Shown in pieces: positions 24,415-32,698 of a stretch of 59,126 bases of DNA. Below the pieces are notes generated by a model, which saw only the letters and a list, made by a program, of their open reading frames with translations, was not told where the DNA came from and did no database searches. How positions within the stretch are numbered: the stretch's first letter is position 1; every line of letters begins with the position of its first letter. A program made the position numbers and the translations under genes. The DNA is from Clostridia bacterium (GTDB lineage: Bacteria > Bacillota > Clostridia > Christensenellales > Borkfalkiaceae): positions 1 to 59,126 of the forward strand of contig JAAUYR010000064.1 of NCBI GenBank assembly GCA_014805025.1. The letters run 5' to 3'.

Positions 24415-25038
24415 ATGAAGGGGAAATTTATAACGTTTGAAGGCTGCGAGGGCTCGGGCAAGAGCACGCAGTTAAGACTGCTTTCCGAGTACCTTACGGA
24501 ACACGGTGTCGACTTTATTATGACGCGCGAGCCGGGCGGCAGTGAAATTTCCGAAGAGATACGCTCTATTATTTTAAACGGCAAAAATACCGCTATGTGC
24601 GACGAGTGCGAGGCGCTCCTGTACGCGGCGGCGCGCATACAGCATTTAAAGGAAAAGGTTGCGCCGGCATTGGAGCGGGGCAAGCTCGTTATATGCGACA
24701 GATACGTCGATTCTTCGCTGGCCTATCAGGGCTATGCGCGCGGATTGGGTACGGAATATGTTGCGAATATCAACGCTTTCGCCCTTGAAAAGTTTAATCC
24801 GGATTTGACGGTTTTCCTCGATATTTCGCCTGCGGACGCATTTAACCGTAAGCACGGCGCGGACAAAAACGACAGAATAGAGCAGTTGGGGCTGGAATTC
24901 CACCAAAAGGTTTATTCGGGTTACAAGTCGCTTTTGCCCGTATACCCCCGTATATGTGCCGTTGATTGCAGCGGAACCAAGTTTGAAACGAGCGAAAAAA
25001 TAATTAAGCTGTTAAAAGCAAAAGATATTATAAAGTGA
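24415..25038 (+). CDS. tmk: Thymidylate kinase
   Basis: Phosphorylates dTMP to dTDP using ATP, needed for DNA synthesis. The 207-residue enzyme has the P-loop FEGCEGSGKST (residues 8-18), the TREPGGSEISEEIR motif (42-55) and the CDRYVDSSLAYQG motif (about 94-106). Length is typical. The last four bases overlap the holB GTG start, so the two are translationally coupled. The tmk-holB-ricT order is widespread in Firmicutes; darA and yaaR, present between them in B. subtilis, are missing here. Confidence 0.96.
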   Translation: MKGKFITFEGCEGSGKSTQLRLLSEYLTEHGVDFIMTREPGGSEISEEIRSIILNGKNTAMCDECEALLYAAARIQHLKEKVAPALERGKLVICDRYVDSSLAYQGYARGLGTEYVANINAFALEKFNPDLTVFLDISPADAFNRKHGADKNDRIEQLGLEFHQKVYSGYKSLLPVYPRICAVDCSGTKFETSEKIIKLLKAKDIIK

Positions 25039-25940
25039 ACGAGCTGATTAAAAGTACAACCGCATACAAAATATTTTCGGCGGACAGGCAGTCCGGGCGG
25101 CTTTCGCACGCATATATGCTGCACTTTACCGACGTTAAGAACTTAAAGGGCGCGCTTAAAATTTTCGCGTGCGAGTTCTTCGGCGCAAAGGAAGGCTCTA
25201 ATCTTTTTAACAGAATTTCAAGCGGAAGCTATCCCGACTTCAAGCTGTATCCGCAGGACGATAAAAAGCTTACCGCGGACGCGGTTTCGGAGATTATAGA
25301 GGACAGCACTATGCGCCCCGTCGAGGGTGATAAAAAGCTGTTCGTAATAAGCGGTTTCGACGGGGCTTCGGCGCTGCTGCAAAACAAGCTTTTAAAGACT
25401 TTGGAAGAACCGCTTGAAGGCGTTTACTTTCTGCTCGGTGCGGCCTCGCTTGCGCCCGTGCTGGGCACCGTGAAATCGCGCGTAAAAACTTTGGAGATTC
25501 CGCCGTTTTCCGAAAAGCAGATTTACGGGGCGTTAGAGCGGCAGGGTCACAGCGACATCAACGCGGAAGCGGCAAAGAGCGCGAACGGAATACTCGGCGC
25601 TGCGGAAAATATGGTCGGCGGCGGCTGGTTTGAAAAGATAGAGGCGGCGGCGCGTGAAATCTGCGGCGTGTATTCGGTTTCGCAAATCGGCGAGGTTGCC
25701 GCAAAGTACGGCGACGTCAAGGAAAAGCAGGAGCTTTTGGACAGAATGCAGAGCACGTACTTCGAGGCACTGACCAAGGGCACGGGTGCAGCGAAAGGAC
25801 TTTCAAAATCAACGCTTATTTTCGCGCTTGAAAAATTGAACGAGGCCAACGCGGACTTAAAGTTCAACGCGTACTTTAACGGGCTTTTATACGATTTTCT
25901 TCTTGCCGTGGCAACTCACGAACGGCGCGTAAAAATATAA
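25035..25940 (+). CDS. holB: DNA polymerase III delta' subunit, degenerate P-loop
   Basis: Delta' is part of the clamp loader that opens the dnaN ring. The 301-residue protein has the family pattern (AYMLHF..., the NKLLKTLEEP segment at about 118-127 and the later TVKSRVK motif). The usual nucleotide site is replaced by HFTDVKNLKGAL, without GxxxxGKT, and no zinc-binding cysteine set is visible. Delta' does not need ATPase activity, so this fits its role but is more degenerate than usual. Assignment relies also on position between tmk and ricT. The start is GTG, overlapping the tmk stop. Confidence 0.85.
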   Translation: MNELIKSTTAYKIFSADRQSGRLSHAYMLHFTDVKNLKGALKIFACEFFGAKEGSNLFNRISSGSYPDFKLYPQDDKKLTADAVSEIIEDSTMRPVEGDKKLFVISGFDGASALLQNKLLKTLEEPLEGVYFLLGAASLAPVLGTVKSRVKTLEIPPFSEKQIYGALERQGHSDINAEAAKSANGILGAAENMVGGGWFEKIEAAAREICGVYSVSQIGEVAAKYGDVKEKQELLDRMQSTYFEALTKGTGAAKGLSKSTLIFALEKLNEANADLKFNAYFNGLLYDFLLAVATHERRVKI

Positions 25941-25957
25941 AATACAGGGAAAACAAA

Positions 25958-26845
25958 ATGGTAAAAATTACAGGGGTAACCTTTAAAGAGGGCGGCAAGG
26001 TATATTACTTTGCGCCCGGCAAAGAAAAATACGAAGAGGGCATGGGCGTAATCGTCGAAACCTCGCGCGGAGTGGAGTACGCAACCGTAGTTATTCCGTT
26101 TGCAGAGGTCGAGGACAGCGCGGTTGTAACGCCGTTAAAGCCGATTATCCGCGTTGCTACGGCGCGCGACGAGGAAACTCACCGCAAAAACCTTGAAAAA
26201 AAGGACGGCGCAATGAAGACCGTCCGCGAAAAAATAGAAAAGCATAACCTTGATATGAAGCTTATCGACTGCGAATTCGCTTTCGACGGCGCAAAGGCGG
26301 TTTTCTATTATTCCGCTCCGCAGCGCGTGGACTTCCGCGAGCTTGTAAAGGACTTGTCGTCGGTGTTCAGAATGAGAATAGAGCTTCGTCAGGTGGGTAT
26401 CCGCGACGAGATAAAGCTTTTGGGCGGTCTTGCGCCCTGCGGCAGGGAGTGCTGCTGTTCGAGCTGTATGCCGAACATAAACAAAGTTTCCATTAAAATG
26501 GCTAAAAATCAGGGACTTTCGTTGAACCCCGGCAAAATTTCCGGGCTGTGCGGAAGGCTGATGTGCTGTTTGTCGTACGAAAACGACTACTACGCCGACG
26601 CGTGCAAGCGCGTGCCCAAGCTCGGCAGCGAGGTAGGCACGCCCGAGGGAAAGGGCACGGTTGTAAACATTAACATGCTTAAAATGCAGGTGCGCGTCAA
26701 AATAGAGGACAAGCAAAAGGATACCGTTTCGTTCAAGGATTTCAACGTGGACGAGCTTAAATTCAAGGCCGCAAAGCCTTGCAAGGGCGGAAAAGAGGAA
26801 AAGGACGACGAAAACGACCCCGACCTCAAAGAAATTTTGGATTGA
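25958..26845 (+). CDS. ricT: Regulatory iron-sulfur protein RicT (YaaT, PSP1 domain)
   Basis: RicT (YaaT) belongs to the PSP1 family. In B. subtilis it forms the RicAFT complex that carries two [4Fe-4S] clusters and supports RNA processing and phosphorelay output. The 295-residue protein has the conserved cysteine cluster CGRECCCSSC (about residues 162-171) and the later GLCGRLMCCLSYE segment (about 196-208), both expected metal ligands. The tail is charged (GGKEEKDDENDPDLKE). The gene is 17 bp after holB. RicA and RicF are not in the window. Confidence 0.93.
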   Translation: MVKITGVTFKEGGKVYYFAPGKEKYEEGMGVIVETSRGVEYATVVIPFAEVEDSAVVTPLKPIIRVATARDEETHRKNLEKKDGAMKTVREKIEKHNLDMKLIDCEFAFDGAKAVFYYSAPQRVDFRELVKDLSSVFRMRIELRQVGIRDEIKLLGGLAPCGRECCCSSCMPNINKVSIKMAKNQGLSLNPGKISGLCGRLMCCLSYENDYYADACKRVPKLGSEVGTPEGKGTVVNINMLKMQVRVKIEDKQKDTVSFKDFNVDELKFKAAKPCKGGKEEKDDENDPDLKEILD

Positions 26846-26874
26846 TTTTCTAATAAAAAACTTTGTTTAACCTC

Positions 26875-26903
26875 TTTACAGTAAAAAAATTGTGTGATAT
26901 AAT
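26875..26903 (+). promoter_or_regulatory. Promoter for the ferredoxin gene
   Basis: TTTACA at 26875-26880, a 17-bp spacer and TATAAT at 26898-26903. A GGAGG site at 26931-26935 lies six bases before the ATG. Confidence 0.85.
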
Positions 26904-26941
26904 ACAAGTCACAAACAAGTATTAATATTTGGAGGAAAATT

Positions 26942-27115
26942 ATGGCTCACTTCATTACAGACGAGTGCGTAAGCTGCGGCGCTTGCGCCGGAACTTGCCC
27001 TGTTGAAGCTATTTCCGAGGGCGCAGACAAGTACGTGGTTGACCCTGAAGTATGCATCGACTGCGGTGCTTGCGAGGACGTTTGCCCCACCGGTGCAATT
27101 CATCCTGCAGAATAA
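26942..27115 (+). CDS. 2[4Fe-4S] bacterial-type ferredoxin
   Basis: A 57-residue clostridial-type ferredoxin, too short for many gene finders but unmistakable. It has two CxxCxxCxxxCP motifs, CVSCGACAGTCP at residues 9-20 and CIDCGACEDVCP at 38-49, each followed by a partner cysteine-binding turn. It carries low-potential electrons for anaerobic enzymes such as pyruvate:ferredoxin oxidoreductase or hydrogenase. It is monocistronic, with a near-consensus promoter, a strong GGAGG Shine-Dalgarno and its own terminator, which suggests high expression. Confidence 0.96.
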   Translation: MAHFITDECVSCGACAGTCPVEAISEGADKYVVDPEVCIDCGACEDVCPTGAIHPAE

Positions 27116-27134
27116 TTTAAACTGCGAAATCGGG

Positions 27135-27165
27135 AAAGCGGAGGGTAATAGCTCCGCTTTTTCAT
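27135..27165 (+). terminator. Terminator after the ferredoxin gene
   Basis: A 9-bp stem (27135-27143 with 27152-27160) followed by T residues. The rest of the gap up to 27312 shows nothing further. Confidence 0.85.
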
Positions 27166-27312
27166 TTTTCTGTGTTTTGCACTTATAAGCGGCGCATCTC
27201 ATCGTCAAGCGGCGCTCCGCCTTAGTCGTTTACGCAAAGTAAACTCCTTGCGGTCGTCGCTTGCTTTCCTTGACCTGCTTGCTTCTAAGCGCAAAATTCG
27301 GGGTTTACGGTT

Positions 27313-27975
27313 ATGTTGAAAGACGGCGAAGTCCTCGAAGAATTTTTCGGGGATAAAAAAATAATACAAAACGTAAAATTATACAGGTTCACATCCGACA
27401 GTATACTGTTATCTAAGTTTGCCAAAGCAAAGTTTAAGGACGACGTTGCCGACTTTTGCGCCGGCAGCGGAGTTGTCGGGTTTCATTTTGCCTGCTTAAA
27501 TCCCGTAATTTCCCGTCTTACATTGTTTGAAATGCAAGAGGAGCTTTCGGATATGTCGCGGCGCACGGCCGAGCTGAACGGCTTTGAGTGCGATTCCGTA
27601 TGCTGCCGCTTGCAGGATATCGGCAAAGAGTACAACGAGCGGTTTTCGCTGATACTTTGCAATCCGCCGTACGAGCGCGGCGGCTTTGAAAACGAAACTT
27701 ACGAAAAGGCTATCTGCCGCAAGGAAATAACTTTGACTCTGTCGGAAATTCTGGACGCGGCCGCTAAAACTCTTAAATTCGGCGGCAGGCTTGCAATTAT
27801 CAACCGCGCCGACCGCGTAGCCGAGCTTATTTACGGCTTAAAGAGCCGAAAGTTAGAGCCGAAAAGAATGCAGTTTGTTTCGGGTACTGAAAAATCAAAG
27901 CCCTACCTTGTCATGGTAGAGGCGGTAAAGGGCGGCAAGGAGGGCGTTGAGGTTCTGCCTGCCGCGGTAAACTGA
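27313..27975 (+). CDS. Class I SAM methyltransferase, TrmN6/YabB-like
   Basis: Probably the tRNA1(Val) adenine-37 N6-methyltransferase-type enzyme (YabB in B. subtilis). The 220-residue protein has SAM motif I DFCAGSGVVG at residues 47-56, the acidic end of strand 2 (LFEMQEE, 71-77), and the N6-methyltransferase motif NPPY at 117-120. The start is like other YabB proteins (FTSDSILLSKF). In B. subtilis yabB, yazA and rsmI are adjacent; here a transporter has taken the place of yazA. Confidence 0.85.
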   Translation: MLKDGEVLEEFFGDKKIIQNVKLYRFTSDSILLSKFAKAKFKDDVADFCAGSGVVGFHFACLNPVISRLTLFEMQEELSDMSRRTAELNGFECDSVCCRLQDIGKEYNERFSLILCNPPYERGGFENETYEKAICRKEITLTLSEILDAAAKTLKFGGRLAIINRADRVAELIYGLKSRKLEPKRMQFVSGTEKSKPYLVMVEAVKGGKEGVEVLPAAVN

Positions 27976-27977
27976 TT

Positions 27978-29714
27978 ATGCAAAATAAGCGTTACTTAAA
28001 AAGATTTGCAAGCTATTACAAACCGCATAAAAAGCTGTTTATAATAGATATGATATGCGCGTTTATAATCTCGGTTTTCAACCTTGTTTACCCGTACGTA
28101 ACCAAGGAGATTATAAACAACTACGTTCCCAACAAGCTTTTATACAATTTGCTGACGGCGCTTGGTCTGATACTTGCATTCTATATAATAAAAGCCGTTT
28201 TAAACTATATTTTGCAGTACTGGGGGCACGTTGTGGGCGTGCGTATTCAGTCCGATATGCGAAGGGAGCTGTTCGGACACTTGCAAAAACTTCCGTTTTC
28301 TTACTTCGACGAGCACAAAACGGGCGCGATAATGAGCCGCATGACTAACGACCTGTTTGAAATTTCCGAGCTTGCCCACCACGGCCCGGAAGACCTGTTT
28401 TTATCGCTTGTGACTATCCTCGGCGCGTTTATAATGCTTTCGTTTATAAACGTTTACCTTGTTTTAATAGTGTTTGCGTGCATACCTATAATAGTAGTGT
28501 GCGCGGTAATTTTAAGAAAGCGCATGATGAAAGTCTTTACCGAAGTTCGCGTGGCCCAGGCGGAGATTAACGCCGATATCGAAAGCGCGGTTTCGGGTAT
28601 GCGCGTTTCCCGTGCGTACTGTGCGGAGGAGCACGAAACGGAGAAATTCGAGCAGGGCAACGGCGAGTTCGTGCGCGCAAAGAGCAGACAGTACAAGGTA
28701 ATGGGCGAGTTCCAGTCGTCAATGACCTTTTTTATCGACTTTTTATACTTTGCCGTTTTACTTGCGGCCGGACTGTTTTTCTATTATAATATAATCGACG
28801 CCGGCGAGTTTGCGGCGTTCGTGCTGTACATATCCGCGCTGATAACGCCTATCCGTACGCTTGTAAACTTTTTCGAGCAGATTCAGGAGGGCATGACCGG
28901 CTTTAAACGGTTCTGCGAAATTATGGATATCCCTCCCGAAGAGGAGAGCGAAAACGCTTTGGCGCCCGAAAAGCTGAAAGGCGAGATAGTATTCGATAAC
29001 GTGACGTTCGGTTACGACGGCGAGGAGGGCCGCAAGGTAATAAGCGACTTTTCAATGCAAATCCCTGCCGGCAAAACCATAGCGCTCGTAGGGCCTTCGG
29101 GCGGCGGCAAAACAACCGTTTGCCATTTGATACCGCGCTTTTACGAGATAGACGGCGGCTCGATAACCATCGACGGCTACCCGATAGAAAAACTGCAAAG
29201 GTCGGCTTTAAGAAAGAATATAGGCATAGTTCAGCAGGACGTATTCCTGTTTAACGGCACTATCCGCGAGAATATCGCCTACGGCGACTTTTCCGCAACC
29301 GAAGACGAGATAGTGGAGGCGGCTAAAAAAGCCAACATTCACGACTATATAATAAGCCTGCCGGAGGGCTACGACACCTGCGTGGGCGAGCGCGGCGTAA
29401 AGCTTTCGGGCGGACAAAAACAGCGCGTATCCATTGCAAGGGCGTTTCTTAAAAATCCGCCGATACTCATTCTGGACGAGGCAACTTCGGCCTTGGACAA
29501 TGCAACGGAAATGTTAATTCAAAGCGCGCTTTTCAAGCTTTCGGAAGGCAGAACTACGCTTGTAGTCGCGCACAGGCTTTCCACCGTAAAGAACGCCGAC
29601 GAAATTATTGTTATAACCCCGGACGGCATAGAGGAGCGCGGCACGCACGAATCTCTTATGGCCAAGGGCGGCGAGTATAAAAAACTTTACGAATACCAGT
29701 TCAAAAACCTATGA
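27978..29714 (+). CDS. ABC exporter, fused membrane and ATPase domains
   Basis: A 578-residue half-transporter (ABCB/MsbA-like type), expected to act as a dimer and export a drug, lipid or peptide. Residues 1-310 carry about six transmembrane helices. The ATPase domain has Walker A GPSGGGKT at 372-379, signature LSGGQ at 476-480, and Walker B ending in D500 and E501. The substrate is not evident and no partner half-transporter lies next to it. It starts 3 bp after the methyltransferase stop and overlaps rsmI by four bases, so it is embedded in an rRNA/tRNA modification operon. Confidence 0.9.
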   Translation: MQNKRYLKRFASYYKPHKKLFIIDMICAFIISVFNLVYPYVTKEIINNYVPNKLLYNLLTALGLILAFYIIKAVLNYILQYWGHVVGVRIQSDMRRELFGHLQKLPFSYFDEHKTGAIMSRMTNDLFEISELAHHGPEDLFLSLVTILGAFIMLSFINVYLVLIVFACIPIIVVCAVILRKRMMKVFTEVRVAQAEINADIESAVSGMRVSRAYCAEEHETEKFEQGNGEFVRAKSRQYKVMGEFQSSMTFFIDFLYFAVLLAAGLFFYYNIIDAGEFAAFVLYISALITPIRTLVNFFEQIQEGMTGFKRFCEIMDIPPEEESENALAPEKLKGEIVFDNVTFGYDGEEGRKVISDFSMQIPAGKTIALVGPSGGGKTTVCHLIPRFYEIDGGSITIDGYPIEKLQRSALRKNIGIVQQDVFLFNGTIRENIAYGDFSATEDEIVEAAKKANIHDYIISLPEGYDTCVGERGVKLSGGQKQRVSIARAFLKNPPILILDEATSALDNATEMLIQSALFKLSEGRTTLVVAHRLSTVKNADEIIVITPDGIEERGTHESLMAKGGEYKKLYEYQFKNL

Positions 29715-30511
29715 TTTATTTTGTAGCAACGCCGATAGGCAATTTAAAGGATATCACGCTCCGCGCGTTGGAAACGCTGAGGGCGGCCGATATGATATTT
29801 TGCGAGGACACAAGGCACTCGTTAAAGCTGCTCAATGCATACGATATAAAAAAGCCGCTTTTTTCCTGCCATAAATTCAACGAGCGCGAGGCCGCGGAAA
29901 AGATTATCGCTGCCGCAAAGGACGGCAAGGAAGTTGCGGTTATCTCCGACGCAGGCATGCCCGTAGTATCCGACCCCGGCAATATCGTCTGCGAGGAACT
30001 CAGGCGGCAGGGCGTTGAGTACACGGTTATCCCCGGCGCTAACGCGGCGCTTTCCGCGCTGGTGCTTTCGGCCTTTTCCGCAGAAAGATTTGCCTTTATT
30101 GGCTTTCTGCCCGACAAGGCCGGCGAGCGGCGCGAGCTACTCAACAAGTATAAAAATCTGGATATGACGCTTATCTTTCACGTCGCTCCGCAAGACGTAG
30201 ACCGCCATATATGCGCCGTTTACGAGGTTTTCGGCGAAAGACGCGCCTGCGCCGTGCGCGAGATTACAAAGCTCCACGAGGAAGCGCAGTTCTTCAAGCT
30301 TTCCGAGGGGTTACCGGGCGAAAAGCGCGGCGAATACGTTTTGATAGTCGAGGGCGGAAAGTGTGAAAACGAGCTTTGCAAACTTCCCGAAAAAGAGCAT
30401 ATACTCCACTATATGTCGGGGGGAATGGACAAAAAAGAGGCCGTAAAGCAGGCCGCAAAGGACAGAGGCGTACCAAAGTCGGAAATGTACAAATTTTCGC
30501 TTGATTTATAA
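29711..30511 (+). CDS. rsmI: 16S rRNA (cytidine1402-2'-O)-methyltransferase RsmI
   Basis: RsmI methylates the ribose of C1402 in the decoding centre of 16S rRNA. The 266-residue protein has the tetrapyrrole-methylase fold with the start YFVATPIGNLKDITLRALETL, the CEDTRHSLKLL segment, and the SAM-binding VISDAGMPVVSDPG loop. Length is slightly under the usual 280. The ATG overlaps the exporter stop (ATGA). The order with the YabB-like gene matches B. subtilis. Confidence 0.95.
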   Translation: MIYFVATPIGNLKDITLRALETLRAADMIFCEDTRHSLKLLNAYDIKKPLFSCHKFNEREAAEKIIAAAKDGKEVAVISDAGMPVVSDPGNIVCEELRRQGVEYTVIPGANAALSALVLSAFSAERFAFIGFLPDKAGERRELLNKYKNLDMTLIFHVAPQDVDRHICAVYEVFGERRACAVREITKLHEEAQFFKLSEGLPGEKRGEYVLIVEGGKCENELCKLPEKEHILHYMSGGMDKKEAVKQAAKDRGVPKSEMYKFSLDL

Positions 30512-30535
30512 AATTTTAAATTGAAGGTAAAAATT

Positions 30536-31579
30536 ATGGCTAAGAAATCAAAAAAGGATAAAGAGGTTCAGTTACCCGAAAAGCTTACAATTTACGAATA
30601 CGAACAAAAATACACCAAGCACCAGAACGTGCGCGGCGCGAAAATTGCGCTTAAACTGATAGCCGCAACCATAGGCATCGGTATGGCGGCCTGCCTGTTT
30701 TTGATAACGATGAAAGTGGTAGACCTGTTTACCGACCAGCGTGTGCGCATAGGCGTTGGCGTGGGCATGGGGCTTATCTGCCTCGGACTGTACATAGCGT
30801 TCTTCATAGTGCCGCTCGTCAAAATTTTAAAGACGGGGTACTTCGAGGTCAACGTAAACGCGTACACCGCACGCGAGGCGCAAAAGCACAATAAAAAGGT
30901 AAGGCACGATATCGCGCATAAAATTATCGAGCTTACTTCCAAAGTAGAGGGCGTCGGCTGGTATGACTCCGAGGTTGTGGGAAGCCTTGCAATAGCGCTT
31001 CACGGCAACGACGAGGAAAGCTTAAAACAGGCCCTGACGGAGCTTTATACCGGCTCGGTTAAAAAGTCGGCAAAATCGCTCATAAACAAAACGGCTATGC
31101 GCTCGGCAATGTATTCGGCGCTGTCGCAGACCGATAAGGTTGACGCGCTGCTCGTTGCGTTTTTGAATTTGCAGCTCGTTAAAGATTTAGTGTTCTTGTA
31201 CGGCTTCCGCCCGTCCGACCCCAAGCTTGTACGCATATTTGCAAGGGTGCTTCAAAACTCGCTGATTGCTTACGGCCTCGGTACGGTTAAAATCGGCAAC
31301 AGCATTGTAAAGACCATGGGCGACGTGGTAAAGGGCATACCTATACTCGGCTCGGCAATTTCCGTGCTTGTTGATTCGTCCGTGCAGGGACTTACGAACG
31401 GAGTTTTAACGGCTGTTATCGGCTACCAGACCATTAAATACCTCAGCGACGAATACAAACTTCAAAACATTCTGGACGGCGTTGAAATAGCAGAAACCGA
31501 GGAAGAACTGCAAGAGGTTTGCCTCGGCCTTGAAAAGGAGTTAAAGAGCGGACACAGCAAAATGCCGCAGGCCGTTTAA
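30536..31579 (+). CDS. DUF697-like membrane protein of unknown function
   Basis: A 347-residue protein with a lysine-rich start (MAKKSKKDKEV), two transmembrane helices at about residues 42-65 and 75-97, and a long soluble part. Residues about 190-285 (LVAFLNLQLVKDLVFLYGFRPSDPKLVRI...) resemble the DUF697/YcjF-type alpha-helical module, often found beside or fused to GTPases, though no GTPase is nearby. The ATG at 30536 follows a GAAGG motif; an earlier in-frame ATG at 30521 would start before that site. Role unknown. Confidence 0.65.
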   Translation: MAKKSKKDKEVQLPEKLTIYEYEQKYTKHQNVRGAKIALKLIAATIGIGMAACLFLITMKVVDLFTDQRVRIGVGVGMGLICLGLYIAFFIVPLVKILKTGYFEVNVNAYTAREAQKHNKKVRHDIAHKIIELTSKVEGVGWYDSEVVGSLAIALHGNDEESLKQALTELYTGSVKKSAKSLINKTAMRSAMYSALSQTDKVDALLVAFLNLQLVKDLVFLYGFRPSDPKLVRIFARVLQNSLIAYGLGTVKIGNSIVKTMGDVVKGIPILGSAISVLVDSSVQGLTNGVLTAVIGYQTIKYLSDEYKLQNILDGVEIAETEEELQEVCLGLEKELKSGHSKMPQAV

Positions 31580-31591
31580 TAAAGGTGAATT

Positions 31592-32653
31592 ATGAACGAT
31601 ATCGAACTGATTGAAAAGCTTTGCAACGCGCGCGGCGCTTCGGGCTTCGAGGACGAGGTTTTAACCGTCGTTCGCGAATACTGCAAGGACTTTGCCGACT
31701 TTGAAGAAGACAGCATGCGCAATCTGTATATAAAGCCCAGGTACAACAAGGGTAACAGGCCGCAGGTTTTACTGGACGCGCACTCCGACGAGGTCGGGTT
31801 TATGGTTCAGGCAATTAAGCCGGACGGCACGCTGCGCTTCGTGCCCATAGGCGGCTGGAACGAGAGCGCGCTGCCCTCGTCCAAAGTTCAGATTTATACT
31901 AAAACGGGCTATATATCGGGGGTAATTGCGGCAACTCCGCCGCATTTGCTCACCGCAGACCGCAAAAACGCACCCGTGAATTGCGAGAATTCGGTCATAG
32001 ATATCGGCGCGACGAGCGCGGAAGAGGTGGAAAAACTCGGCGTAAAAGTGGGCGCGCAGGTTGTGCCGCTTTCACCGTTCGAGTACGATAAAAAGCGCGG
32101 CGTTCTGCAAGGCAAGGCGTTTGACGACAGGCTCGGAGTTGCGGCAATGTTAAAGTGCCTTAAAGAGCTGTCACAAGAAAAGCTTTCCGTTGACGTTATA
32201 GGCGTCGTATCCTCGCAGGAAGAGGTGGGCGACAGAGGTATAACTGCGGTTATGTACAGGGTCAAGCCGGACGCGGCTATCTGCTTTGAGGGCTGCCCTG
32301 CGGACGATATTACCGCGCCTCAATACATGGTTCAGGACGCGCTCCGCGGCGGAGTAATGCTCCGGCATATGGACAGAACGGTTATCTGCACGCCGAGGTT
32401 TGTAGCATTCACGCAGGAGGTTGCCAAAAAGCAGGGCGTAAAGGTGCAGATGGCGGTGCGTTCAAGCGGCGGCAACAACGGCGCGTATATAATTTCGGCA
32501 AACGGCGGAACTCCCGTTATCGTTGCCGGAATACCCGTAAGATACATTCACACCTTTAACTGCATTGCCGTTAAAGAGGACTTTGACGCAAACGTCGCAC
32601 TCGGCACTGCGCTTTGCAAATCGCTGACGGAAGATATAATAAAAGGTTTTTAA
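31592..32653 (+). CDS. M42-family metallopeptidase (glutamyl/tetrahedral aminopeptidase type)
   Basis: A di-metal aminopeptidase of the M42 family, which forms dodecameric tetrahedral particles in related organisms. The 353-residue protein has the first ligand histidine in LDAHSDEVGF (about residue 64), the bridging aspartate in AFDDRLGVAAM (about 179), the catalytic SSQEEVGDRG segment (about 209-218), and a C-terminal IHTFN histidine. Older annotations call the family endoglucanase M or FrvX; peptide trimming is more likely. A bidirectional terminator follows. Confidence 0.9.
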   Translation: MNDIELIEKLCNARGASGFEDEVLTVVREYCKDFADFEEDSMRNLYIKPRYNKGNRPQVLLDAHSDEVGFMVQAIKPDGTLRFVPIGGWNESALPSSKVQIYTKTGYISGVIAATPPHLLTADRKNAPVNCENSVIDIGATSAEEVEKLGVKVGAQVVPLSPFEYDKKRGVLQGKAFDDRLGVAAMLKCLKELSQEKLSVDVIGVVSSQEEVGDRGITAVMYRVKPDAAICFEGCPADDITAPQYMVQDALRGGVMLRHMDRTVICTPRFVAFTQEVAKKQGVKVQMAVRSSGGNNGAYIISANGGTPVIVAGIPVRYIHTFNCIAVKEDFDANVALGTALCKSLTEDIIKGF

Positions 32654-32658
32654 AAATA

Positions 32659-32697
32659 AAAGCGGCGCAAGGCTTTAAAGCCTTGCGCCGCTTGTTT
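32659..32697. terminator. Strong bidirectional terminator between the M42 gene and mnmA
   Basis: A near-perfect palindrome with a stem of about 16 bp (32659-32691), with T run at 32693-32700 on the plus side and A-rich sequence on the other. Confidence 0.9.
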
Positions 32698-32698
32698 T

